64,000 bases of DNA, taken from NCBI RefSeq assembly GCF_014837165.1, contig NZ_JACSPM010000003.1, positions 248,001 through 312,000 of the forward strand, written 5' to 3'. The stretch is from Microbacterium gallinarum (lineage in GTDB: Bacteria; Actinomycetota; Actinomycetes; Actinomycetales; Microbacteriaceae). The notes under the pieces are model-generated. The model saw nothing but the letters and a program-made list of their open reading frames with translations. It was not told the DNA's origin and did no database searches. The translations under genes and the position numbers were made by a program. Shown here in pieces: positions 18,124 through 27,209 of this stretch; position 1 is the stretch's first letter; each line of letters begins with the position of its first letter.

Positions 18124-19146
18124 TCAGAAGCCGATCGCGGCGCGGTAGCGGGGCTTGTGGCCGGTGCGGATGCCGGTGACGCTGGGCTTGTTCTCGTACA
18201 CGCCGGCGCCCCAGTTGCCCTCGACGAGCACGGGGCCGTCCGGCGTCACGACGATGTCCCAGCCGACGTACTGCACCTGCGGCACGACGCGGGCGACGCG
18301 GTCGACGAACGCCTTGACCTCGTCGACCATCGGCAGCTGGAAGTCGGCGATCACGAAGCCGCTGTCGGGATGCTTCTCGTGCACATGGGCGTGCGAGTCG
18401 TACCCGGGACCGACGGCGTGGCCGTTCTCGTCGAGCATCGTGTAGAAGCCGCCGAACGTCATCTGGTCGCTCACGGCGCCGCGGCCGAACTTCTGCGCCA
18501 TCGCGAGGATGTGCGTGTTCTCGCCGTCGAAGAAGGCGGTGACACGGGTCGTGTTGACGGTGCCGGGGCAGACGGCGGCGAGATCGGCGTGCTGGCGGAT
18601 GACCTCTTCGATCAGCACCTCGCCGCGCTCGAGCAGGCCGCGGTGGAAGGCATCCCAGTCGTCGACGTCCTCGGCACGGTAGCGGTGGACTCCGGTGCCC
18701 GCCTGGCCGACGGGCTCTTTCGTCACGATGGTGCCGTGGCGCTCGGTGAATGCGCGGACGGCGTCGGCGTTGTCGTCCTCGACGATCATCCACTCGCGGT
18801 GCAGGTGCTCGCTGAAGACCCGGTCGAACTCGACCTTGTCGTGGAACTTGTGCCGGAAGTCGGGGTGATCGTACTTCTGCGACAGTTCGTTCGACACCGG
18901 ATGCGTCATGTAGGTCGCGCGCTCCGCGCGGCTGAGGATCGCGAAGTCGTAGTCGACATAGTCCTGGAACCCGACCTGGCGGAAGCCGGCCGACCACAGC
19001 ATGTCGACGAGGACGGCGGGCGTCCACTTGCCGTGCTGCTGCGACGTCTCCTTCGCGCGTTCGACCACGGATCCGACGTCGATGCGGCGGGCGCGGGCGG
19101 CGAGGTAGCGAAGGCGGGGCGCGAGGCCGAGGCCCTGAGAAGGCAT
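18124..19146 (-). CDS. ATP-grasp ligase (sugar-transfer-associated ATP-grasp type)
   Basis: A 340-residue protein with the layout of the ATPgrasp_ST family. An N-terminal helical region (about 1-80) is followed by an ATP-grasp fold with EPVGQAGTGVHRY (phosphate loop, about 137-149), LIEEVIRQH, CPGTVNTTRVTAFF and the magnesium/ATP-binding end WDIVVTPDGPVLVEGNWGAG (about 298-317). ATP-grasp enzymes join a carboxylate to an amine or thiol through an acyl phosphate; the substrates here are unknown. The ATG at 19146 was chosen because upstream codons are antisense to the racemase genes. It diverges from the two alanine-racemase-type genes 46 bp away and converges on the CofE-like gene. This suggests, without proving, a pathway that makes or attaches a D-amino acid. 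Confidence 0.8.
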   Translation of the reverse strand: MPSQGLGLAPRLRYLAARARRIDVGSVVERAKETSQQHGKWTPAVLVDMLWSAGFRQVGFQDYVDYDFAILSRAERATYMTHPVSNELSQKYDHPDFRHKFHDKVEFDRVFSEHLHREWMIVEDDNADAVRAFTERHGTIVTKEPVGQAGTGVHRYRAEDVDDWDAFHRGLLERGEVLIEEVIRQHADLAAVCPGTVNTTRVTAFFDGENTHILAMAQKFGRGAVSDQMTFGGFYTMLDENGHAVGPGYDSHAHVHEKHPDSGFVIADFQLPMVDEVKAFVDRVARVVPQVQYVGWDIVVTPDGPVLVEGNWGAGVYENKPSVTGIRTGHKPRYRAAIGF

Positions 19147-19179
19147 GCGTACTCCGGGTTGGGGATCGAGGGTCCCGGA

Positions 19180-19185
19180 TAGTCT
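19180..19185 (+). promoter_or_regulatory. -10 box for leaderless racemase C-half gene
   Basis: TAGTCT stands 6 nt before the GTG at 19192. The only purine run between, AGAGG, is too close to serve as a ribosome site. Confidence 0.5.
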
Positions 19186-19191
19186 AGAGGC

Positions 19192-19938
19192 GTGAGTTCG
19201 GCGAACCCTGGGCATGGCGACGCTGCGTGGATCCATCGGCCGTCCAGTGCCCCGGTCGCCCGCGTCTCGGCCTCGGCCATCGCGCACAACGCCGCGCTGG
19301 CGCTCGCGCGACTCACGGAGGGCACGCGGGCGATCGCCGATCTGCGGGCCGACGCCTGGGGCCACGGTGCACCGGCGGTGGCCGCCGAGCTGCTCGCCGC
19401 GGGCGTGGACCGTCTGGTCGTCGACGACGCCCCGGCAGTGCGCGTGCTGGCGGCGGCGGGCGTCGCCGGGGCGACGACGAGCGCAGCGCCCGACCTCGAC
19501 CCCACGACGCTGTACGGACTGCCGGGTGGTGCGCCTGACGCTGTGCCCGCGATGCGCCTGAGCGGCACGGTGCTGAGCGTGAAGGCGCTCCGCGCGGGGG
19601 AGGGTGTGTCGTACGGATACCGCTTCCGCGCGGCCGCAGACACTCGCGTGGCGCTGGTCACCGGCGGCTACGCCCAGGGCGTCGTGCGCGACCTCGGCAA
19701 CCGGGCGCGGGTGACGATCGGCGGTGCGTCGCTGCCCATCGTCGGCCGCGTGGCGATGGACGTGTGCGTGGTGGACGTCGGAGACGCGCCGGTGCGGCGC
19801 GGCGACGAGGTCGTCTTCTTCGGCGATCCTCGGGCGGGTGAGCCATCGATCGCGGACTGGGTGGAGGCCACCGGCCTGCGCGCCGACGAGCTCGTCACCG
19901 TCGTCGGGCTGCGCGCGACGCGGGAGCAGGTCGCATGA
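19192..19938 (+). CDS. Alanine racemase-like protein carrying the C-terminal catalytic half
   Basis: A 248-residue protein built from the first strand-helix of an alanine racemase joined to a complete racemase C-terminal domain; most of the TIM barrel (over 130 residues) is missing. The PLP-lysine motif has become LRADAWGHG, with Arg52 in place of the Schiff-base Lys. The C-terminal domain keeps everything expected there: GEGVSYGYRF with the catalytic Tyr at 141, VALVTGGYAQG, and GRVAMDVCVVDV (Met189-Asp190). Alone it should not bind PLP normally. It starts with GTG, divergent from the ATP-grasp gene, and overlaps the next racemase gene by ATGA. It may supply the second-subunit tyrosine to its neighbour; this is inference. 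Confidence 0.8.
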   Translation: MSSANPGHGDAAWIHRPSSAPVARVSASAIAHNAALALARLTEGTRAIADLRADAWGHGAPAVAAELLAAGVDRLVVDDAPAVRVLAAAGVAGATTSAAPDLDPTTLYGLPGGAPDAVPAMRLSGTVLSVKALRAGEGVSYGYRFRAAADTRVALVTGGYAQGVVRDLGNRARVTIGGASLPIVGRVAMDVCVVDVGDAPVRRGDEVVFFGDPRAGEPSIADWVEATGLRADELVTVVGLRATREQVA

Positions 19939-20981
19939 GCGCCGTGCTCCGCGTGGACCTCGATCGCTTCGCGGCCAACCTCGCCCGTGTGCGCGGTGCA
20001 GTGGCCCCGGCCGAGCTGATGCTCGTCGTGAAGGATGATGCCTACGGGCACGGGCTCGACGGGATCGTGCGGCGGGCGCAGCGCGAGGGCGTGCGCTGGA
20101 TCGGCGCATTCGACGTCGCGACCGGTTGCCGCGTCAGGGAGGTGCTGGGCGACGACGTCCGCATCTTCTCGTGGATCGCGGCCTCTCGGGCGGAAGCGGC
20201 GCAAGCCGTCGCCGCAGGACTCGACCTCGGCGTCGGCGACGCCGAGCTGCTCGAGGACGTCGCCGCCGAGGCGCGGGCGGCCGGTGCCGTCACGCGCGTG
20301 CACCTCAAGATCGACACCGGTCTGCACCGCAACGGCGTGCGACCCGAGGACTGGGCGAGGTTCACCGCGCGGGCGGCACAGCTGGCGGGGGAGGGATGCC
20401 TCGACGTCGTCGGCATCTGGAGCCACATCGCCGAGGCATCCGATGAAGAGGATGACGCCGCTCGCGCGCTGTTCGATGCGGCCGTGACGACCGCGCGCGA
20501 GGCGGGTCTCTCGCCGACGATGCTGCACCTGTCGGCCAGTGCCGCCTCGTTCGCCCGGCCCGAGTTCCGCTACGACCTCGTGCGCGTGGGGGCGTTCTGC
20601 TACGGCATCCGCTCGGCGGGCGGCCCGGGCGAGGAGCACCTGGGCGTGCGGCCGATCGCGGCGCTGGAAGCGCACGTCACCGCCGTCGATGTTGACGGGG
20701 CGTCGATCGACATCGGTCCGCTGGACGGCCTGCCGTCGACGCTCGCCGGTCGGGTGACGGTCGGCACGCCGGGTGGTCCGCGTGCCCTGAAGGCTTCAGG
20801 ATCGGGCTTCCGAGTGGCGAGGTGGCCGGATGCCGCGCCCGGCGCGCTCGTGCGCATCTACGGACCCGGCGACGGGGGCGAGTCGTCGGCGACCGATCTC
20901 GCCGAGGCGATCGGGACGATCGGCGAGGAGATCGCGGTGCGCGTCTCGCCGCTGGTGCCGAGGATCTACTCGGGGGAGTGA
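19935..20981 (+). CDS. alr: Alanine racemase-like protein with intact PLP barrel but altered C-terminal domain
   Basis: Fold-type III PLP racemase of 348 residues. The barrel is complete: Schiff-base Lys33 in VVKDDAYGHG, LKIDTGLHRNG (the DTG-x-x-R element), GIWSHIAEASDEED, LHLSASAAS and DLVRVGAFCYGI. After RPIAALEAHV the C-terminal domain loses the VSYG block with the catalytic Tyr and the AMD block. It keeps the terminal strand-helix GTIGEEIAVRVSPLVPRIY. In known racemase dimers the catalytic tyrosine comes from the partner subunit, so this protein plus the upstream one would together hold a full set. Start ATG overlaps the previous stop (ATGA), giving tight coupling. Whether it is the cell's only racemase, or acts on alanine at all, cannot be told from this window. 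Confidence 0.82.
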   Translation: MSAVLRVDLDRFAANLARVRGAVAPAELMLVVKDDAYGHGLDGIVRRAQREGVRWIGAFDVATGCRVREVLGDDVRIFSWIAASRAEAAQAVAAGLDLGVGDAELLEDVAAEARAAGAVTRVHLKIDTGLHRNGVRPEDWARFTARAAQLAGEGCLDVVGIWSHIAEASDEEDDAARALFDAAVTTAREAGLSPTMLHLSASAASFARPEFRYDLVRVGAFCYGIRSAGGPGEEHLGVRPIAALEAHVTAVDVDGASIDIGPLDGLPSTLAGRVTVGTPGGPRALKASGSGFRVARWPDAAPGALVRIYGPGDGGESSATDLAEAIGTIGEEIAVRVSPLVPRIYSGE

Positions 20982-20991
20982 GTCCGGGGCG

Positions 20992-21213
20992 TCAGTTGGC
21001 CTCGGCCAGCCGGGCCGTCTCGTCGTGCCACGAGGTGGCGACGGCGCGGAGCTTCTCTTCGTACTTGCGGCCGTGGTGGGCGCAGAAGAGCAGTTCGCTG
21101 CCGTTGACCTCGGCCGCGATGTAGGCCTGAGCGCCACAGGAGTCGCAACGATCCGCCGCAGTGAGGCGGTACTCGAGGACGGAGCCCAGCTCGGTGGGTG
21201 TCGAAGTTGTCAT
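20992..21213 (-). CDS. DUF7455-type small zinc-ribbon-like protein
   Basis: A 73-residue protein with LTAADRCDSCGAQAYIAAEV (about residues 17-36) and LLFCAHHGRKYEEKL (about 41-55). The CDSC and CAHH pairs would form a four-ligand zinc site. This is the pattern of the small DUF7455 proteins found near sigma factor and topoisomerase genes in actinobacteria; no function is known. The ATG at 21213 has a strong GAGGAGG ribosome site on the minus strand. It is convergent with the racemase gene (10 bp between stops) and divergent from parE. Confidence 0.82.
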   Translation of the reverse strand: MTTSTPTELGSVLEYRLTAADRCDSCGAQAYIAAEVNGSELLFCAHHGRKYEEKLRAVATSWHDETARLAEAN

Positions 21214-21381
21214 CTCGGGCCTCCTCGTAGTGATAGAACTCCGGTGCGGGTCATGAAATACAACCACGCCTTTGTTTCGAGAATGCCGCGAACGGGTCAC
21301 ATTTCGCTCACCGCGTACGGCGCGGCACCGCGAAGCGTGTCGGGCGACCGGCGTCCACGGCCCCGGATACCCTTGGAGATT

Positions 21382-23454
21382 GTGACCGCCGAGTACTCCG
21401 CCCACCATCTGCAGGTCCTCGAAGGACTCGAAGCGGTCCGCAAGCGCCCCGGCATGTACATCGGCTCGACCGACTCCCGCGGGCTCATGCACTGCCTGTG
21501 GGAGATCATCGACAACTCGGTCGACGAGGCGCTGGCCGGCCACGGCTCGCGCATCGAGATCATCCTGCACGCTGACGGCAGCGTCGAGGTGCGCGACCGC
21601 GCCCGCGGCATCCCGGTCGACATCGAGCCCCGCACCGGGCTCTCGGGCGTCGAGGTCGTGTTCACCAAGCTCCACGCGGGCGGCAAGTTCGGCGGCGGCT
21701 CGTACGCCGCATCCGGCGGCCTCCACGGCGTCGGCGCATCCGTGGTCAACGCGCTGTCCGAGCGTCTCGACGTCGAGGTCGACCGCGGCGGCAAGACGTG
21801 GGCCATGTCGTTCCACCGGGGTGAGCCCGGGATCTTCGCGAACGGATCGCCGACGTCGGCCTTCACGCCCTTCGAGAAGAGCTCCGAGTTGCGCGTCGTC
21901 GGGCGCGCCGCGAAGGGCGTCACCGGCACCCGCATCCGCTACTGGGCCGACAAGCAGATCTTCACGAAGGATGCGGCTTTCGCCCTCACCGAACTCGAGC
22001 AGCGGGCACGCCAGACGGCGTTCCTGGTGCCGGGTCTCGAGATCGTGATCCGCGACGAGCGGGGCGAAGAGGCAGTCGAGACCAGCTTCCGGTTCGACGG
22101 CGGCATCTCGGAGTTCGCGGACTTCCTCGCGCCCGACGCTCCCATCACCGACACGTGGCGCCTCACCGGCAGCGGCTCCTTCACCGAGACCGTACCGGTG
22201 CTCCAGCCGTCGGGGGCCATGGTCCCCACCGAGCTCCAGCGCGAGTGCGAGGTCGACATCGCGGTGCGCTGGGGGACCGGCTACGAGACCACGACCCGCT
22301 CGTTCGTCAACATCATCTCCACGCCCAAGGGCGGAACGCACCAGCAGGGCTTCGAACAGGGGCTCATGAAGGTGCTGCGCACGCAGGTCGAGCAGAACGC
22401 GCGACGCCTGAAGTTCGGCTCGAACGACAAGCTCGAGAAGGATGACATCCTCGCCGGACTCGCGGCCGTGCTCACGGTGCGCATCCCCGAGCCGCAGTTC
22501 GAGGGCCAGACCAAGGAGGTGCTCGGCACTCCGGCCGTCCGCCAGATCGTGGCGAACGTCGTCGCCAAAGAGCTCACGGCGCGCTTCGCGTCGTCCAAGC
22601 GCGACGACAAAGCGCAGACGTCGCTGCTGCTCGACAAGGTCGTCGCAGAGATGAAGGCGCGCATCTCGGCGCGCGCGCACAAAGAGACGCAGCGCCGCAA
22701 GAACGCACTCGAGTCGTCGTCGCTGCCGGCCAAGCTCGCCGACTGCCGCACGAACGAGGTGGCGGCCTCCGAGCTGTTCATCGTCGAGGGCGACTCGGCG
22801 CTCGGCACGGCCAAGCTCGCGCGCAACAGCGAATACCAGGCTCTGCTCCCGATCCGCGGCAAGATCCTCAACGTGCAGAAGGCGTCGATCAGCGACATGC
22901 TGTCGAACGCCGAATGCGCGGCGATCATCCAGGTGATCGGCGCCGGCTCGGGGCGCTCGTTCGACCTCGACGCCGCGCGCTACGGGAAGATCATCCTGAT
23001 GAGCGACGCCGACGTCGACGGGGCGCACATCCGCACGCTGCTGCTCACCCTCTTCTTCCGCTACATGCGGCCGCTGATCGACGACGGGCGCGTGTACGCC
23101 GCCGTGCCGCCGCTCCACCGTGTAGTCGTGATGAATCCCGGCACGAAGCCGAACGACACGATCTACACCTACACCGAGCAGGAGCTCCACGCGCTGCTGA
23201 CCAAGCTCACCAAGGCGGGCAAGCGCTGGCAGGAGCCGGTGCAGCGCTACAAGGGCCTTGGCGAGATGGACGCCGACCAGCTCGCCACGACGACGATGGA
23301 CCGCGCCGGGCGCACGCTGCGGCGCGTTCGCATGCAGGACGCCGAGGCTGCGGCATCCGTCTTCGAACTCCTCATGGGCAACGACGTGGCGCCCCGCAAG
23401 GAGTTCATCATCGACTCCAGCGACCGTCTCGCCCGCGAGCGCATCGACGCGTGA
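21382..23454 (+). CDS. parE: Type IIA DNA topoisomerase subunit B (topoisomerase IV, ParE)
   Basis: ATPase subunit of a type IIA topoisomerase, 690 residues. The GHKL ATPase domain has EGLEAVRKRPGMYIGST (about 14-30), EIIDNSVDEALAGH with the Mg-binding Asn, and the lid GGLHGVGASVVNALS. The transducer domain follows. The TOPRIM domain contains ELFIVEGDSALGTAK, LPIRGKILNVQKAS and MSDADVDGAHIRTLLLTLFF. The C-terminal QRYKGLGEMDADQL motif closes it. The GTG at 21382 has TTGGAG at normal spacing; in-frame codons upstream are not family-like. Its partner subunit A lies convergently 48 bp away. Decatenation after replication is the likely role, with gyrase encoded elsewhere. Confidence 0.93.
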   Translation: MTAEYSAHHLQVLEGLEAVRKRPGMYIGSTDSRGLMHCLWEIIDNSVDEALAGHGSRIEIILHADGSVEVRDRARGIPVDIEPRTGLSGVEVVFTKLHAGGKFGGGSYAASGGLHGVGASVVNALSERLDVEVDRGGKTWAMSFHRGEPGIFANGSPTSAFTPFEKSSELRVVGRAAKGVTGTRIRYWADKQIFTKDAAFALTELEQRARQTAFLVPGLEIVIRDERGEEAVETSFRFDGGISEFADFLAPDAPITDTWRLTGSGSFTETVPVLQPSGAMVPTELQRECEVDIAVRWGTGYETTTRSFVNIISTPKGGTHQQGFEQGLMKVLRTQVEQNARRLKFGSNDKLEKDDILAGLAAVLTVRIPEPQFEGQTKEVLGTPAVRQIVANVVAKELTARFASSKRDDKAQTSLLLDKVVAEMKARISARAHKETQRRKNALESSSLPAKLADCRTNEVAASELFIVEGDSALGTAKLARNSEYQALLPIRGKILNVQKASISDMLSNAECAAIIQVIGAGSGRSFDLDAARYGKIILMSDADVDGAHIRTLLLTLFFRYMRPLIDDGRVYAAVPPLHRVVVMNPGTKPNDTIYTYTEQELHALLTKLTKAGKRWQEPVQRYKGLGEMDADQLATTTMDRAGRTLRRVRMQDAEAAASVFELLMGNDVAPRKEFIIDSSDRLARERIDA

Positions 23455-23502
23455 CCCGCCTCGGGTCGATGCGACACGAGGCCCTGGCGGAGATCACCGG
23501 GA

Positions 23503-25962
23503 TCAGCGGACGCCGGTGCCGACCGCGCCGATGACAGCGTCGAGCGGCGTGCCCGAGGCATCCCGCTTCGCACCCGCGTCGGGCAGCGTGCGGGTCGCAC
23601 CGTCCGGGCCCACCGCGCGGGGCTCGGAGCCGACCCACGCGAGCGTGAGCACGTCTTCGCCCTTGAGCAGCCGCTGAGCGCGCACACCGCCGGTCGCGCG
23701 TCCCTTCGCGGGGAACTCGGTGAACGCCGAGACCTTCGCGCTGCCCGGGTCGGTTCCGGCGAGGGCGGCGCGGGAGCCTGCGACGGTGACCACCACGGCG
23801 TCGAACGTCGACGCACCCACGACGCTGAACGAGATGACCTCGGCGCCGTCGCTCAGCCGGACACCCGCCATGCCGCCGGCCGCGCGACCCTGCGGACGCA
23901 CCGAGGAGGCGTCGAACCGCAGCAGCTGGGCGTCGTCGGCGACGAAAACGAGCTCGGCGCCGTCGGTCGCCGGCGCGGCCCCGACCACGCGGTCGCCGTC
24001 GCGCAGCGAGATGATCTCGATGTCGTGCTTGCTGCCGAGCTCGGCGGCCGCGACGCGCTTGACGACACCGTGGCGCGTGCCGAGGGCGATCGGCGGGCCG
24101 TCTTCGAGGGGGACGATCGCCACGACGTGCTCGCCCGACGACAGGCCGAGGTACTGGTCGGCGCGCGTTCCCGCGGCGAGCTGCACGGAGTTGCCGGGGA
24201 CGGAGGGCAGGTCGACGGGGGAGAACCGGATGAGCCGCCCGGCGCTCGTGACCGCACCGACGTCGCCCCGCGTGGTCGCATCGACCCACGAACGGATGGC
24301 GTCGTGCTTGGCGCGGCGCGACGGCGGGACGATGCCGCCGTTCGGCGCGTCGGCGGCGAGCTCGGCGCGCACCATGCGTCCGGTCGCCGACAGGAACACG
24401 CGGCACGGCGCATCCGCGATCTGCAGATCGGCGGCTGCGGCCGCCGCACGCGATCGCGGCGCCGCCGGTCCGCCGTTGAGGAGGAGGGTGCGCCGCGGGG
24501 TGCCGTACGTCTCGGCCGCGGCATCCAGCTCCCGCGCCACCTGCGCGCGCAGCAGGATCTCGCTTCCGAGGAGCTCCTCCAGCTCGGCGATCTCGGACTT
24601 CAGCTTGTCGCGCTCGGCCTCGAGCTCGATGCGGGAGAAGCGCGTGAGCCGGCGAAGGCGCAGCTCGAGGATGTACTCGGCCTGCGGGTCGGACAGGTCG
24701 AAGACGTCCATGAGGCGCGTTCGCGCCTGTTCGCCGTCGTCCGACGTGCGGATGACCTGGATGACCTCGTCGATGTCCAGGATCGCGATGAGCAGGCCCT
24801 CGACGAGGTGCAGTCGCTCCTTGCGCCGCGCCAGCCGGTAGCGGCTGCGGCGCGTCACGACGCTCAGGCGGTGGTCCAGGTAGACGCGCAGCAGCTCGCG
24901 CAGTCCGAGCGTCTGCGGCTGACCCTCGACGAGGGCGACGTTGTTGATGCTGAACGAGTCCTCGAGCGGCGTGAGCCGGTACAGGTGCTCGAGCACCGCG
25001 TTCGGGTCGAAGCCCGTCTTGATGCCGATGACGAGCCGCAGACCGTTGTGGCGGTCGGTGAGGTCGGTCACGTCCGCGATGCCCTGGAGCTTCTTCGCGG
25101 TGACGGCGTCCTTGATCTTCTCGATGATCCGCTCTGGGCCGACGAGGTACGGCAGCTCGGTCACGACGATGCCGGTCCGGCGCGGGCCGAGCGACTCGAT
25201 CGAGACCTTGGCGCGCGTGCGGAAGCTGCCGCGGCCCTTCGTGTAGGCGTCCTTGATGCCGTCGAGGCCCACGATGATGCCGCCCGAAGGCAGGTCGGGC
25301 CCGGGCACGAACTCCATGAGCTCTTCGACGGTCGCCTCGGGGTTGTCGAGCAGGTGGATCGCCGCCCCCACGACCTCGATGAGGTTATGGGGTGCCATGT
25401 TCGTCGCCATGCCGACGGCGATGCCGGTCGCGCCGTTGACGAGCAGGTTCGGGTACGCGGCGGGCAGCACCTCGGGCTGCTGGAACTGACCGTCGTAGTT
25501 GGGGATGAAGTCGACGACGTCCTCGTCGAGGTTCTCGGTCAGCGCCATCGCCGGTGCCGCTAGGCGCGCCTCGGTGTAGCGCGGTGCGGCGGGGCCGTCA
25601 TCGAGCGAGCCGAAGTTGCCGTGCCCGTCGACCAGGGGAACGCGCAGCGAGAAGGGCTGTGCGAGGCGCACCAGGGCGTCGTAGATCGGGGCGTCGCCGT
25701 GCGGGTGCAGCTTTCCCATGACCTCGCCCACGACGCGGGCGCTCTTGACGTGCCCGCGGTCAGGCCGCAGGCCCATGTCGGCCATCTGGTACAGGATGCG
25801 GCGCTGCACGGGCTTGAGTCCGTCGCGCGCGTCGGGCAGCGCGCGCGAGTAGATGACGGAGTACGCGTACTCGAGGAAGGACCCCTGCATCTCAGTCGAG
25901 ACGTCGACGTCCTCGATGCGGCCGTGGTCGACGGGAGCGGAATCGGTGGGGGATGCAGGCAT
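23503..25962 (-). CDS. parC: Type IIA DNA topoisomerase subunit A (topoisomerase IV, ParC)
   Basis: DNA-cleaving subunit, 819 residues. The breakage-reunion domain includes [20 protein letters not shown] (about 38-57), [18 protein letters not shown] (about 73-90), the quinolone-pocket region within it, and the active-site Tyr129 in [11 protein letters not shown]. The coiled-coil gate holds [20 protein letters not shown] (about 450-475). The C-terminal beta-pinwheel consists of GyrA-like blades but lacks a clear GyrA-box (Q-R-R-G-G-K-G), favouring ParC over GyrA. It starts at an ATG with a normal neighbourhood and converges on parE, an unusual orientation since parE and parC are more often tandem. 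Confidence 0.93.
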   Translation of the reverse strand: MPASPTDSAPVDHGRIEDVDVSTEMQGSFLEYAYSVIYSRALPDARDGLKPVQRRILYQMADMGLRPDRGHVKSARVVGEVMGKLHPHGDAPIYDALVRLAQPFSLRVPLVDGHGNFGSLDDGPAAPRYTEARLAAPAMALTENLDEDVVDFIPNYDGQFQQPEVLPAAYPNLLVNGATGIAVGMATNMAPHNLIEVVGAAIHLLDNPEATVEELMEFVPGPDLPSGGIIVGLDGIKDAYTKGRGSFRTRAKVSIESLGPRRTGIVVTELPYLVGPERIIEKIKDAVTAKKLQGIADVTDLTDRHNGLRLVIGIKTGFDPNAVLEHLYRLTPLEDSFSINNVALVEGQPQTLGLRELLRVYLDHRLSVVTRRSRYRLARRKERLHLVEGLLIAILDIDEVIQVIRTSDDGEQARTRLMDVFDLSDPQAEYILELRLRRLTRFSRIELEAERDKLKSEIAELEELLGSEILLRAQVARELDAAAETYGTPRRTLLLNGGPAAPRSRAAAAAADLQIADAPCRVFLSATGRMVRAELAADAPNGGIVPPSRRAKHDAIRSWVDATTRGDVGAVTSAGRLIRFSPVDLPSVPGNSVQLAAGTRADQYLGLSSGEHVVAIVPLEDGPPIALGTRHGVVKRVAAAELGSKHDIEIISLRDGDRVVGAAPATDGAELVFVADDAQLLRFDASSVRPQGRAAGGMAGVRLSDGAEVISFSVVGASTFDAVVVTVAGSRAALAGTDPGSAKVSAFTEFPAKGRATGGVRAQRLLKGEDVLTLAWVGSEPRAVGPDGATRTLPDAGAKRDASGTPLDAVIGAVGTGVR

Positions 25963-26028
25963 GACGATGTGGCCTCGGGTGACGGCGGTGCGGCGAGGGT
26001 CGTCTGCGGGTGTGCGAGACTGACCCCG

Positions 26029-27144
26029 ATGTCGATCAGCCTACCCGCGGACCCGCCGCGAGCCCGGAGCCTCACCGGTGTCGTGCCGCAGATGTCGGCA
26101 GCGCTCGATGGAGCCTCGGACTGGTTCCCGCCGGCCGAGAGCGCCGTGGTGTGCGTGTTGGACGGGCTCGGATCGCACAACCTGTCGGCGCGCGCCGGAC
26201 ACGCGCGCTTCCTGTCGCAGGCGGGATCGAAGAAGGATGTGGCGCGCACCGTCTTCCCCTCGACGACGGCGTCCGCCCTGACCAGCCTGCTCACCGGCAC
26301 GCTGCCGGGGGAGCACGGCATCGTCGGCTACCGCGCGCGAATCCCGGGCACAGACGACGTCGTCAACCAGTTGCGCGGATGGGACACCGACGGCCTGCCG
26401 CTCGAGTTCCAGCGCGCGACGCCGCTCGCGACGTCACTGGCCCGGCCGTTCTTCGTCGTCACCAAGAGCGAGTACCGCGACACGGGCTTCACGGCCGCGA
26501 CGCAGGCGGGCGCGGAGTTCATCGGCGTCGACGACCTCACCGAGCGTGTTCTCACGGCGGCGCAGCTCGCGACGCAGCATCCGGGGTCCCTCGCCTATCT
26601 TTACGCACCCGAGCTCGACGGCGTCGGGCATCGTCGCGGGTGGCAGTCCGACGAGTGGACCGTGATGCTGGAGAGAGTGGATGCCGCGGCCCGCGCATTC
26701 GCCGACGCACTGGCCCCGGGCACCGGCGCGGTGGTGACGGCCGACCACGGCATGGTCGACATCCCACGGCACCGGCAGATCCTCCTTCGCGACGGCGATC
26801 CTCTGCTCGACGGCGTGCGGCTGATCGGCGGCGAGCCGCGCATGCTGCACCTCTACGCAGAGCCCGGCCGCGCGGAGGACGTGGTCCAGGCGTGGCGCTC
26901 GGCGGAGGAGGCGCGGTCGTGGGTACTCTCACGCGACGAGCTGATCGCGTCGGGCGTGCTGGGACCGGTGAGCCCCGAGGTGCGGGAGCGTCTCGGCGAC
27001 GTCGTCGTCGCGGCGCGATCGGGCGTCGTCTATTACGACGACCGCCTGGCAGACAAGGCACCGCAGAAGATGATCGGCCAGCACGGCTCGTTCACGACCG
27101 AGGAGCGGGTCGTCCCGCTGCTGCGGCTGGGCGCGTTCGCCTGA
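26029..27144 (+). CDS. Alkaline-phosphatase-superfamily phosphodiesterase
   Basis: A 371-residue member of the nucleotide pyrophosphatase/phosphodiesterase type. Metal and nucleophile blocks are [14 protein letters not shown] (first Asp, about residue 44), [17 protein letters not shown] (Thr nucleophile, about 75), [15 protein letters not shown] and [10 protein letters not shown] (the Asp-His pair), in the order typical for the superfamily. There is no signal peptide, so it probably acts in the cytoplasm on nucleotide-type diesters; the substrate is unknown. The ATG at 26029 was chosen over longer in-frame extensions that run antisense to parC. It is convergent with sepH, with a hairpin between. 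Confidence 0.85.
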   Translation: MSISLPADPPRARSLTGVVPQMSAALDGASDWFPPAESAVVCVLDGLGSHNLSARAGHARFLSQAGSKKDVARTVFPSTTASALTSLLTGTLPGEHGIVGYRARIPGTDDVVNQLRGWDTDGLPLEFQRATPLATSLARPFFVVTKSEYRDTGFTAATQAGAEFIGVDDLTERVLTAAQLATQHPGSLAYLYAPELDGVGHRRGWQSDEWTVMLERVDAAARAFADALAPGTGAVVTADHGMVDIPRHRQILLRDGDPLLDGVRLIGGEPRMLHLYAEPGRAEDVVQAWRSAEEARSWVLSRDELIASGVLGPVSPEVRERLGDVVVAARSGVVYYDDRLADKAPQKMIGQHGSFTTEERVVPLLRLGAFA

Positions 27145-27166
27145 CGGCGACGCGGATCTCGATAGA

Positions 27167-27191
27167 CGGCGCCGCGCTTCGTGCGGCGCCG
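27167..27191. terminator. Terminator between the phosphodiesterase gene and sepH
   Basis: A 9-bp perfect stem (CGGCGCCGC/GCGGCGCCG) with a 7-nt GCTTCGT loop sits in the 65-bp gap between two convergent genes and could stop both. Confidence 0.6.
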
Positions 27192-27209
27192 CACTCGATC
27201 GGCGCCGGC

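Noticed and set aside
19192..20981. Racemase gene pair as a single alr broken by a frameshift or sequencing error
   Set aside because: The order is wrong for a break: the C-terminal catalytic half comes first. Each gene has its own start and a complete terminal domain, and they overlap by a clean ATGA.
24025..25563. 512-codon plus-strand frame opposite parC
   Set aside because: Antisense shadow of a complete topoisomerase subunit, with no start signals or recognisable motifs.
23503..25962. parC as gyrA
   Set aside because: No GyrA-box is evident in the C-terminal domain and the partner lies convergently; the usual gyrBA pair would sit together near the origin. Assignment still rests on motif reading.
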